Under the pieces are notes generated by a model. It saw only the letters and a program-made list of their open reading frames with translations. It searched no databases and had not been told where the DNA came from. A stretch of 6,084 nucleotides of DNA from Pseudomonadota bacterium (lineage in GTDB: Bacteria; Pseudomonadota; Alphaproteobacteria; Acetobacterales; Acetobacteraceae): the NCBI GenBank assembly GCA_021807975.1, contig JAKBCJ010000299.1:1-6084 (forward strand). The letters are read 5' to 3'. This document shows positions 1-5,973 of this stretch, piece after piece (the stretch's first letter is position 1; every line of letters begins with the position of its first letter). Both the position numbers and the translations under genes were made by a program.

Positions 1-207
1 GGGAAGCCCGAACAGATTCTGCCCCATGAAGGTAATCTGGCCACCAGCAGCCGGCACGATCCCGGAGATGGTTTTGAACAGCGTCGATTTACCCGCGCCG
101 TTGGGGCCGACGACGGTGACGAACTGTCCCTCTTTCACCGACAATGTAACGTCGGTCAGCGCGCGCAGCCCGCCGTAGGAGACGGAGAGATTGGTGACCT
201 CAAGCAT
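1..207 (-). CDS. livF: ABC transporter ATP-binding protein, LivF type (5' part only)
   Basis: This is the first 69 codons of an ATPase subunit of a branched-chain amino acid-type ABC importer; the rest lies beyond the left edge. The protein begins MLEVTNLSVSYGGLRALTDV, typical of LivF, and has a complete Walker A motif GPNGAGKST at residues 34-42 for ATP phosphate binding. The family protein is about 235 residues, so the Q-loop, signature, Walker B and H-loop are not visible. It would act on the cytoplasmic face, paired with the LivG-like ATPase encoded just upstream. The ATG at 207 overlaps the upstream stop codon by 8 bases (ATGCTTGA), pointing to translational coupling. A weak GGGCGG lies about 9 bases before the start. 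LivF rather than LivG is chosen from the N-terminal sequence and because the upstream gene already supplies LivG. Confidence 0.9.
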   Translation of the reverse strand, partial: MLEVTNLSVSYGGLRALTDVTLSVKEGQFVTVVGPNGAGKSTLFKTISGIVPAAGGQITFMGQNLFGLP

Positions 208-1963
208 CCTGTTTGGCCGCCCATTTCTTGCCCAGATAGGCTTCGATGACCGAACGGTCCTCCACGACCGTACGCGGCGCCCCGCTGGCCAGGACGCGTC
301 CGTGGTCCAGCACCAGGAACCGGTCGGCGATGCGCATCATCGCGTGCATGGTGTGTTCGATGATGATCACGGTCATGCCCTCCGACCGCAGCCGGACCAG
401 AACATCCAGCACATCGTCGCATTCGTCCCGGCCCAGGCCGGCCAGCGTCTCATCCAACAGCAGAACCTTCGGTGCGCCCGCCAATGCGCGCGCCAGTTCC
501 ATCAGCCGAAGCTGCTTGTTGGTTAGTTGGCCGGCGGCGACGCCGGCTTTATCGGCAAGGCCCACCCGTTCCAGCGCCAGCGCGGCGGCAGCGATGGCCT
601 CGGCATCGCCGAACCCGGCGCCATAGGCACCGACAATGACGTTATCCAGCAGCGGCAGGCGGGGGAAACTCCGAACGACCTGGAAGGTACGGCCGACGCC
701 CATGCGGCAGACAGCATGGACTTTCTTACCCGTCATGGTCTCGCCGGACAGTGTCGCTTTGCCGCTGTCGGAACCCAGCACGCCGTTCAGCAGATTGAAC
801 AACGTGGTCTTGCCGGCACCGTTCGGGCCGATAATGCCCAGGATTTCCCCGGCACCGACCTCGAAATTAACACCGCTGACCGCGCGCAGTCCCCCAAACG
901 ACCGGGAAATGCCATCGACTTTCAACAGCATTGTGCCGCCCGGGGCCTGTTGCATCGCAGGGGCGCCCGCGGCCAGCGAGGCGGGCAGCGGGGCAGGGGG
1001 TTTCGGTTTGAAAAACCGGTCGCGGATCGTCCAGAACAGCCCGTCGGGGGAGGCCAGCATGATCCCGATGATAGCCACGCCGTACACCACGCCCTGAATG
1101 CCGGGAAGGATATTCCCCAGTTCAGCGTTCAGGGATTCGGCCAGCGGCACCAGGATGGCGGCGCCGATCACCGGCCCCCAGACGGACGCCACGCCGCCGA
1201 ACAATGTCACCACGACCGCCTGGGCCGACACCAGCATGCCAAAGACCGAATCCGGCGTGACCACCAGCAGCACGCAGGCATAAAAGCCACCCGCCGCCGC
1301 CGCGATCATGCCCGAAACGACCAAGGCGCGCATTTTCCATAGGCGGGCGTTGATTCCCGCGGCCTCCGCGGCGAGTTCATTCTGGCGGATGGCCAGCAGC
1401 GCCAGTCCGAAGCGGGAGTTTTCCACCAGCATGCAGACGAAAATGCCGGCGATCAGAAACGCCACCGCGACGAAAGTATAGCTATGCGGGTTGGTGAACT
1501 GCAGGAACGCGATCGGATTGTCCCGGTGCATTGGCAGGGACATTTCCTGAAAACCGAAATATTGCAGGAAATACAGGATCGCCAGCGGGTAAGCCAACAT
1601 CGACAGGGCGAAGTAATGCCCCTTCAGCCGAAAGGTCGGCAGCCCGATCAGCACGGCGGCAACGGCCGCTGTTACCATGCCAAGCGGAATCCCAAGCCAG
1701 GGCGTCAGATTCCAGTAAACCAGCGACAGCGTAACCACATAAGCGCCGATGCCGAAGAACGACGCATGACCGAAAGAAAGCTGCCCGCCATAGCCGGACA
1801 GGATGTTCCACGACACGCCGAACATCGCCCAGACCGGCACCAGCGTCATGATCAACTGGTAGTAGCTGTTAGACACCAGCGCGGAGAGCGCCAGATACGC
1901 CGCCGAAACGACAGCCAGCGCGATCAGGTCCCGTTTCAGTCGCGGGGCGGAGCCGTATCGCAT
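200..1963 (-). CDS. Fused LivM permease and LivG ATP-binding protein of a branched-chain amino acid-type ABC transporter
   Basis: One uninterrupted frame joins two Liv subunits. Counting from the ATG at 1963 (587 residues), about 1-320 is a hydrophobic LivM-type permease with roughly 8-10 membrane segments. It includes the family stretch QLSFGHASFFGIGAYV at 61-76 and the ATPase-coupling loop AIRQNELAAEAAGIN at 191-205. A Pro/Ala-rich linker (about 320-343) leads to a LivG-type ATPase. The ATPase has Walker A GPNGAGKTT at 379-387, Q-loop Gln428, a signature region LTNKQLRLME at 480-489, Walker B VLLLDE at 500-505 and switch His537. The signature is unusual: it lacks the usual SGGQ-like core, and Thr506 replaces the common Pro after Walker B. 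An in-frame GTG at 1972 is an alternative start. ATG 1963 is preferred because GGAG (1977-1974) lies 10 bases upstream and the livH stop is one base away (TGA-G-ATG). An internal ATG at 931 could yield free LivG. Fused LivM-LivG proteins are known; the transported substrate is not determined here. Confidence 0.92.
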   Translation of the reverse strand: MRYGSAPRLKRDLIALAVVSAAYLALSALVSNSYYQLIMTLVPVWAMFGVSWNILSGYGGQLSFGHASFFGIGAYVVTLSLVYWNLTPWLGIPLGMVTAAVAAVLIGLPTFRLKGHYFALSMLAYPLAILYFLQYFGFQEMSLPMHRDNPIAFLQFTNPHSYTFVAVAFLIAGIFVCMLVENSRFGLALLAIRQNELAAEAAGINARLWKMRALVVSGMIAAAAGGFYACVLLVVTPDSVFGMLVSAQAVVVTLFGGVASVWGPVIGAAILVPLAESLNAELGNILPGIQGVVYGVAIIGIMLASPDGLFWTIRDRFFKPKPPAPLPASLAAGAPAMQQAPGGTMLLKVDGISRSFGGLRAVSGVNFEVGAGEILGIIGPNGAGKTTLFNLLNGVLGSDSGKATLSGETMTGKKVHAVCRMGVGRTFQVVRSFPRLPLLDNVIVGAYGAGFGDAEAIAAAALALERVGLADKAGVAAGQLTNKQLRLMELARALAGAPKVLLLDETLAGLGRDECDDVLDVLVRLRSEGMTVIIIEHTMHAMMRIADRFLVLDHGRVLASGAPRTVVEDRSVIEAYLGKKWAAKQDA

Positions 1964-1964
1964 C

Positions 1965-2981
1965 TCAGGCACGCTCCGCCGAACGGCCGAACAGACCTTG
2001 CGGCCGCAGCAGCACGATCATCAGGAAGACGACGAAAATCGCGGCGTTCTGCAACTGCGGCGGCAGCACCAGCGCCGAACATTGCTGCACGAAGCCGACC
2101 GTCAGCCCGCCCCAGAACGCGCCCAGGATGCTGCCCATGCCGCCCAGCACCACGCCGGAATACATGATGATGACGTAGTCCAGGCCAACAAAAGGGCCGA
2201 ACGACAGGTACACCGCCATCAGCCCGCCCGCCACGGCGGTGATGCCGCTGCCCAGGGCGAAGGCGAAGCGATAGGTTTTGTCGGTATCGATACCCATGTA
2301 AGTCGCGGCGGTCGGGTTGTCCGCCGCCGCCCGCAGCGCCTTGCCCATACGGGTGTATTCGAGGAGCAGATACAGCGCCACCGCCACGACAATGGCGATC
2401 GCACAGGCAATCAGGCGGGCCTTGTTGAGGAACACCGTGGCGTCGCCGTAGATCGGTCCGATCTCGATAGCCCTGGACGCCAGCGGCGTGCGGATGGTTT
2501 GCGGGGTGGACCCGAACAGGATCAGGCCGCCGTTCTGCAGGATCAGCGAAATCCCCAGGGTGACGACAAGCTGGCCGAAATGCCCTTCGTCCAGGGAACC
2601 CGTGGTGCGCAGGCCGGAAACGCGCGCGATCAACAGTTTATGCACCAGCGCGCCGCCGGCAAACACGATGGGGCCGGCCAGCAGGGCACCCACGAACGGG
2701 CCGATGTAAGGCCCGAGAAACGCCAGGATGCCGCCGCCGGTGACAAGATACAGGCTGGAAAACATGCCCAGCATCAGAAACTCGCCCTGGGCGAAGTTGA
2801 CGATACGCATGATGCCGAAAATCAGGCCAAGCCCGATGCACATCAGTCCGTAAATGCAGCCTATCGTGATGCCCGCGGCGAGTGCGTTCAGCACGTTCTC
2901 GATGAGAATCTCGAGGTCCACTTGATTTCCGATCCCCCCCGGGCCGGCGGCCCGTTTGGGCGGCTTCTCTTTGTCTGTCAT
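1965..2981 (-). CDS. livH: Branched-chain amino acid-type ABC transporter permease, LivH family
   Basis: This inner-membrane permease would pair with the LivM domain to form the translocation path for a branched-chain amino acid, amide, urea or similar substrate. It is 338 residues and mostly hydrophobic, with about eight membrane segments from residue 28 onward. Family hallmarks are VNFAQGEFLMLG at 61-72, the loop LRAAADNPTAATYMGID at 216-232 that contacts the ATPase, and the C-terminal LLRPQGLFG. LivH proteins are usually near 290-310 residues; here the first 20 or so residues are polar and Gly/Pro-rich and may be a real extension or an over-long start. A GTG at 2921 (residue 21) is an alternative start. 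The Shine-Dalgarno before ATG 2981 is weak (GGGAT). It is the first gene of the leftward operon; its stop lies one base before the preferred livM-livG ATG. Confidence 0.92.
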   Translation of the reverse strand: MTDKEKPPKRAAGPGGIGNQVDLEILIENVLNALAAGITIGCIYGLMCIGLGLIFGIMRIVNFAQGEFLMLGMFSSLYLVTGGGILAFLGPYIGPFVGALLAGPIVFAGGALVHKLLIARVSGLRTTGSLDEGHFGQLVVTLGISLILQNGGLILFGSTPQTIRTPLASRAIEIGPIYGDATVFLNKARLIACAIAIVVAVALYLLLEYTRMGKALRAAADNPTAATYMGIDTDKTYRFAFALGSGITAVAGGLMAVYLSFGPFVGLDYVIIMYSGVVLGGMGSILGAFWGGLTVGFVQQCSALVLPPQLQNAAIFVVFLMIVLLRPQGLFGRSAERA

Positions 2982-3006
2982 CCATATCCCGTGTTGGACC
3001 CGGGCT

Positions 3007-3057
3007 CAAGCCGGCCGTCGGGCTGACGGGCGGCGGACCCCGGATGGCCGGGCTTTG
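3007..3057. repeat. Cluster of GC-rich inverted repeats in the livH/DAHP synthase intergenic region
   Basis: Three nested or adjacent dyads are visible. The first is CCGGCCGTC/GACGGGCGG with loop GGGCT (3011-3033), nine paired positions with one G-G mismatch. The second is CCCGG/CCGGG with loop ATGG (3039-3052). The third is an outer imperfect dyad, CAAGCCGGCC (3007-3016) against GGCCGGGCTTTG (3046-3057). No T-run follows on either strand, so these are not classic terminators. They could be a REP-like intergenic repeat, a structured livH leader (the inner hairpin begins about 30 bases upstream of the livH ATG) or operator dyads. Structure is read directly; function is unknown. Confidence 0.55.
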
Positions 3058-3084
3058 ACGCGGGAGTAGCCATTCCGGCGATTT
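3055..3084 (+). promoter_or_regulatory. Candidate promoter for the DAHP synthase gene
   Basis: TTGACG at 3055-3060 matches the sigma-70 -35 consensus well. At a spacing of 17-18 bases the -10 position is poor (GCGATT or CGATTT, around 3078-3084). An AT-richer CATAAA (3090-3095) is better as a -10 but too distant from this -35. The location, 32-61 bases before the ATG, is right for a promoter. Weak support only. Confidence 0.3.
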
Positions 3085-3102
3085 CGCGACATAAAGCCGG
3101 AC

Positions 3103-3108
3103 GAGGAG
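3103..3108 (+). promoter_or_regulatory. Ribosome binding site of the DAHP synthase gene
   Basis: GAGGAG ends seven bases before the ATG at 3116, an optimal Shine-Dalgarno placement, and fixes that start. It is clearly stronger than the sites in front of the other genes in the window. Confidence 0.8.
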
Positions 3109-3115
3109 AATTTTT

Positions 3116-4528
3116 ATGCCGACCACGACCCCTGCCAGCGCTGTGTCCCCGCGTCAGTGGAACCCCAATTCCTGGCGCGACCGCCCGGTTCGTCAGCTTC
3201 CCACCTATCCGGACGCGGCGAAGCTGGAAGATATGGAAGCCCGTCTGGGCAAGTATCCGCCACTGGTGTTTGCCGGTGAAGCACGCCGCTTGAAGGCGCA
3301 TCTGGCGCTGGCGTCCGAAGGCAAGGCGTTTGTCCTCCAGGGCGGCGATTGCGCCGAAAGCTTCTCGGACTTCACCGCTAACATCATCCGCGATACATTC
3401 CGCGTGCTGTTGCAGATGTCTGTCGTGCTGACCTTCGGCGCGTCGCTGCCGGTGGTGAAGATGGGCCGCATGGCCGGCCAGTTCGCCAAGCCCCGGTCGT
3501 CGGACAACGAAACACAGGGCGATGTGACGCTGCCAAGCTACCGCGGCGATATCATCAACGGGCCGGAGTTCACCGCCGCCGCCCGCATCCCCGACCCGGC
3601 GCGTATGGAATTCGGCTACTTCCAGTCGGCCGCCACGCTGAACCTGCTGCGCGCTTTCTCCTCCGGCGGTTACGCCGATCTGCATGAAGTGCATCGCTGG
3701 AACCTGGATTTCGCCAAGCGCTCGCCGCTGGCCGCGCGCTATCAGGATCTGGCCGGCCGCATAGACGAAACACTGTCGTTCATGGCCGCCTGCGGCATGA
3801 CCAGCGCCACCACGCGCGACCTGCGGGAGACCGACTTCTATATCAGCCACGAAGCACTGCTGCTGCCCTACGAGCAGGCGCTGGCGCGCGTCGATTCCAC
3901 CACCGGCGACTGGTACGGCTGCTCCGCCCACTTCCTGTGGATCGGCGACCGCACCCGCCAGGCCGACGGCGCGCATGTCGAGTTTCTGCGCGGCCTGCAA
4001 AACCCGCTTGGCATGAAAGTCGGCCCGTCGCAGGACCCTGACGATCTGCTGAAGCTGCTGGACATCCTGAACCCTAACAATGAGGCCGGGCGGATCACCC
4101 TGATCAGCCGCATGGGCGCCGACAAAGTCGCGGCGAAGCTGTCGCCGCTGGTGCGCGCGGTCGAACGCGCCGGACACAAGGTGGTGTGGCTGTGTGATCC
4201 GATGCATGGCAATACGATCAGCACGCAAGCCAAGGTAAAAACACGCAATTTCGACTCGATCCTGGGCGAGGTGCGCGGCTTCTTCGACGTGCATGCGGCC
4301 GAGGGCACCTGGGCCGGCGGCGTGCATGTGGAAATGACCGGCCAGGACGTGACCGAGTGCATCGGCGGCGCCCATCGCCTGTCCGAAGCCGACCTTGGCG
4401 AACGGTATGAGACGTTCTGCGATCCGCGCCTGAATGCCGAACAGTCCCTGGAACTGGCGTTCCTGGTGGCCGAGGAGTTGAAGCGGCGGCGTCAACCGCC
4501 GGTTGCCCCAGCGCTGGCGGCCCAGTAG
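3116..4528 (+). CDS. Class II 3-deoxy-7-phosphoheptulonate (DAHP) synthase
   Basis: This cytoplasmic enzyme condenses phosphoenolpyruvate with erythrose 4-phosphate to give DAHP, the first committed step of the shikimate pathway to aromatic amino acids. The 470 residues match the usual class II (plant/AroG of Mycobacterium) length. Hallmarks include the N-terminal WNPNSWRDRPVRQLPTYPD at 15-33, FVLQGGDCAESF at 72-83 and PVVKMGRMAGQFAKPRS at 112-128. The expected metal ligands are all present: Cys79, His364 (CDPMHGNT), Glu406 (GGVHVEMTG) and Asp436 (CDPRLN). Lys115, Arg118, Lys125 and Arg127 fit the phosphate-binding site. The gene therefore looks intact and active. ATG 3116 is supported by GAGGAG seven bases upstream. 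A phosphoribosyltransferase gene follows after about 10 bases, probably on the same transcript. Feedback regulation by aromatic amino acids is plausible for class II enzymes but cannot be read from the sequence. Confidence 0.97.
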   Translation: MPTTTPASAVSPRQWNPNSWRDRPVRQLPTYPDAAKLEDMEARLGKYPPLVFAGEARRLKAHLALASEGKAFVLQGGDCAESFSDFTANIIRDTFRVLLQMSVVLTFGASLPVVKMGRMAGQFAKPRSSDNETQGDVTLPSYRGDIINGPEFTAAARIPDPARMEFGYFQSAATLNLLRAFSSGGYADLHEVHRWNLDFAKRSPLAARYQDLAGRIDETLSFMAACGMTSATTRDLRETDFYISHEALLLPYEQALARVDSTTGDWYGCSAHFLWIGDRTRQADGAHVEFLRGLQNPLGMKVGPSQDPDDLLKLLDILNPNNEAGRITLISRMGADKVAAKLSPLVRAVERAGHKVVWLCDPMHGNTISTQAKVKTRNFDSILGEVRGFFDVHAAEGTWAGGVHVEMTGQDVTECIGGAHRLSEADLGERYETFCDPRLNAEQSLELAFLVAEELKRRRQPPVAPALAAQ

Positions 4529-4538
4529 GCCGGCGGCG

Positions 4539-5693
4539 GTGGATCGGGATCGTCAAGCCCTGGCGGCGGATATAACCGCCAGGACCGACAGCTACTTCAA
4601 CCGCACCAAGCAGATCGTCGCCAAATTCGGCGACAAGCGGGTGACCTACGCGCTGTTCCTGCGGCGTCCGGTCATCAGTGCGCCCCGCCTGATGCTGGAC
4701 TGGCTGACCGCCGTTGCCGCCGCCCGGGAAACCGAGATCGATGTCGATCTGATCTACCACGAAGGCGATTGGGTCGGCGCGGGCGAACCGATCGTCTATC
4801 TGACCGGCAGCATGGTGCATCTATCCGATCTTGAAACGATCCTGTTGCAGAAACTCGGTCCGGCCTGCGTGGCGGCCCATAACGCCTACCAGATGGCGTT
4901 GTCGCTGCCGGGGGTCGGATTCCTGGCCATGGAAGCCCGGCACTGCGCCGGGGCGGAAATGGCCGACACCATGTCCTACGCAGCCTCCGTCGGCAGCGCC
5001 GCCGCTCGGCGGGAGGGTGCGAAGGGCTTTATCGGCAATGCCAACGACGGCACGGCCCATTGGTTTGGCGCCTCGGCCGGCTTCGGCACGATGCCGCATT
5101 CGCTGATCGGCTACGCCGGGTCCACCTTGCGGGCAGCCGAAATGTTCCGCGAAACCTACCCCGACGAACCCATCACCGTACTGGCGGATTATTTCGGACG
5201 CGAGATAAGCGACGCTTTGGCCGTATGTGCGCGGTTTGCCGATGTCGCGGCGGCCGGGCAGTTGTCGTTCCGGCTGGACACCCATGGCGGACGGTTCCTG
5301 GAGGGGCTGGACCCGGCCGAAAGCTACGCGGTGCTGGAACGCTACGCCCCCGGCGCGATCCGCCGTTACCGCAGCGATTCGGAATTGCGCTCGCTGGTCG
5401 GGACCGGCGTGTCGGCGGCCGCGATCTGGCGGATGCGGGAGGCACTGGATCAGGCCGGATTCCCCAAGACCCGCATCGTTGTTTCATCCGGGTTCGGGGT
5501 GGAAAAGTGCCGGGTCATGGCGGACGCCAAAGCGCCGATCGATGTGGTGGGCACGGGCAGTTTCATTCCGGACTCCTGGCACGAAACCTATGCGACGGCG
5601 GATATCGTCGAATATGATGGCGTGCCGATGGTCAAGATCGGGCGTGAGTTCCTGTTGCGGAAAAATGGTGCAAGGAAACGGAACGGGGGCTGA
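4539..5693 (+). CDS. Nicotinate phosphoribosyltransferase family protein
   Basis: Likely converts nicotinate and PRPP to nicotinate mononucleotide, the Preiss-Handler entry of NAD salvage, in the cytoplasm. From GTG 4539 it is 384 residues, close to the shorter archaeal-type NAPRTases. Visible family features are TDSYFNRTK at 16-24, GTMPHSLIGYAG at 183-194 (His187 is the candidate phosphorylated histidine), RLDTHGGRFLEG at 245-256, VVSSGFGVEK at 314-323 and the glycine-rich DVVGTGSFIPD at 335-345, which fits the PRPP phosphate-binding loop. The segment EARHCAG (133-139) stands where many relatives have a G-S/T-R-R motif, so substrate preference could differ. A TTG at 4503 would extend it by 12 residues and overlap the DAHP synthase gene; GTG 4539, ten bases after that gene's TAG with a weak AGG ahead, is preferred. 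pncB is the usual symbol but is withheld because the subfamily is uncertain. Confidence 0.85.
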   Translation: MDRDRQALAADITARTDSYFNRTKQIVAKFGDKRVTYALFLRRPVISAPRLMLDWLTAVAAARETEIDVDLIYHEGDWVGAGEPIVYLTGSMVHLSDLETILLQKLGPACVAAHNAYQMALSLPGVGFLAMEARHCAGAEMADTMSYAASVGSAAARREGAKGFIGNANDGTAHWFGASAGFGTMPHSLIGYAGSTLRAAEMFRETYPDEPITVLADYFGREISDALAVCARFADVAAAGQLSFRLDTHGGRFLEGLDPAESYAVLERYAPGAIRRYRSDSELRSLVGTGVSAAAIWRMREALDQAGFPKTRIVVSSGFGVEKCRVMADAKAPIDVVGTGSFIPDSWHETYATADIVEYDGVPMVKIGREFLLRKNGARKRNGG

Positions 5694-5706
5694 CCGTTCC
5701 GGGTGG

Positions 5707-5763
5707 TTGGCGGCGGATGAACGCCGGCCTCTCATCGTCCTGGCGGGCCCCAACGGAACGTGA
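5707..5763 (+). pseudogene. Possible remnant of a P-loop (zeta-toxin-like) kinase gene
   Basis: From a TTG at 5707 the frame reads LAADERRPLIVLAGPNGT and then stops at TGA 5761-5763. A beta-strand-like RPLIVLAGPNG is how many small P-loop kinases of the zeta-toxin type begin, where it normally continues as AGKST or AGKTT. Here the loop is cut off before the lysine, so no functional ATPase is possible. I do not see the rest of such a protein in the next 200 bases in any frame. It may be a decayed 5' fragment or a chance match in GC-rich DNA. It sits 14 bases after the preceding stop codon. Confidence 0.2.
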
Positions 5764-5830
5764 ATCAATCAAAGTGGCTATTTCGCCGCGTCTCCCGCGT
5801 CCGGCCTCGTCCCCGATTTAGTGCTTGTTA

Positions 5831-5850
5831 TCATCCGTGTGCATCCGCGG
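5831..5850. repeat. Imperfect 10-base tandem repeat in the intergenic region
   Basis: Two adjacent units, TCATCCGTGT and GCATCCGCGG, share 7 of 10 positions with a 10-base period. Phrases of the type CATCCGTGT-CATCCGCGG recur, from memory, in intergenic DNA of many bacterial genomes, so this may be one copy of a dispersed element. The surrounding bases (about 5821-5860) are more AT-rich than the flanking genes. Confidence 0.4.
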
Positions 5851-5910
5851 CTGAAAATACTGTCTTCGTAACGTAAACATCTCCCCGCCCCGGCAGCACC
5901 GCCGCCCCGT

Positions 5911-5939
5911 TTCCCCTCTCTCGGAAACCGCTCTACACT
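5911..5939 (+). promoter_or_regulatory. Weak candidate promoter for the enoyl-CoA hydratase-family gene
   Basis: TACACT at 5934-5939 resembles a sigma-70 -10 box and lies 34 bases before the ATG at 5974. The -35 position 17 bases upstream (TTCCCC, 5911-5916) is a poor match. Offered only because a promoter is expected in this 280-base gap. Confidence 0.22.
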
Positions 5940-5962
5940 CGGACCGATTGACCAAATGGGGC

Positions 5963-5966
5963 AGGA
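5963..5966 (+). promoter_or_regulatory. Ribosome binding site of the enoyl-CoA hydratase-family gene
   Basis: AGGA ends seven bases before ATG 5974. This spacing supports that start codon for the truncated gene at the right edge. Confidence 0.55.
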
Positions 5967-5973
5967 AACCACC

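Noticed and set aside
527..1342. A 271-codon plus-strand frame opposite the LivM-LivG fusion
   Set aside because: Antisense shadow with biased composition, no ribosome binding site and no recognisable motif.
1998..3026. A 342-codon plus-strand frame opposite livH
   Set aside because: Composition is rich in Arg/Gln/His/Asp with no hydrophobic core or motif; it is the antisense shadow of a clear LivH membrane protein.
2978..4495. A 505-codon open frame antisense to the DAHP synthase gene
   Set aside because: It mirrors the strongly supported DAHP synthase frame, is low-complexity in Gly/Ala/Arg/Gln/His, shows no recognisable domain and arises from GC-rich third positions.
4503..4538. TTG at 4503 as the start of the phosphoribosyltransferase
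   Set aside because: It overlaps the DAHP synthase gene, lacks a Shine-Dalgarno, and the added residues (MPQRWRPSRPAA) are just a frame-shifted reading of that gene's 3' end. GTG 4539 is more natural.
5711..5726. Hairpin CGGCG-GATGAA-CGCCG as a terminator after the phosphoribosyltransferase gene
   Set aside because: Only five base pairs, and it is followed by mixed GC-rich sequence without a T-run, so it does not meet the rho-independent pattern.
5695..5760. Inverted pair CGTTCC / GGAACG bracketing the possible gene remnant
   Set aside because: Only six bases per arm over about 65 bases; flanking bases do not extend the match and there is no sign of a target duplication or transposase.
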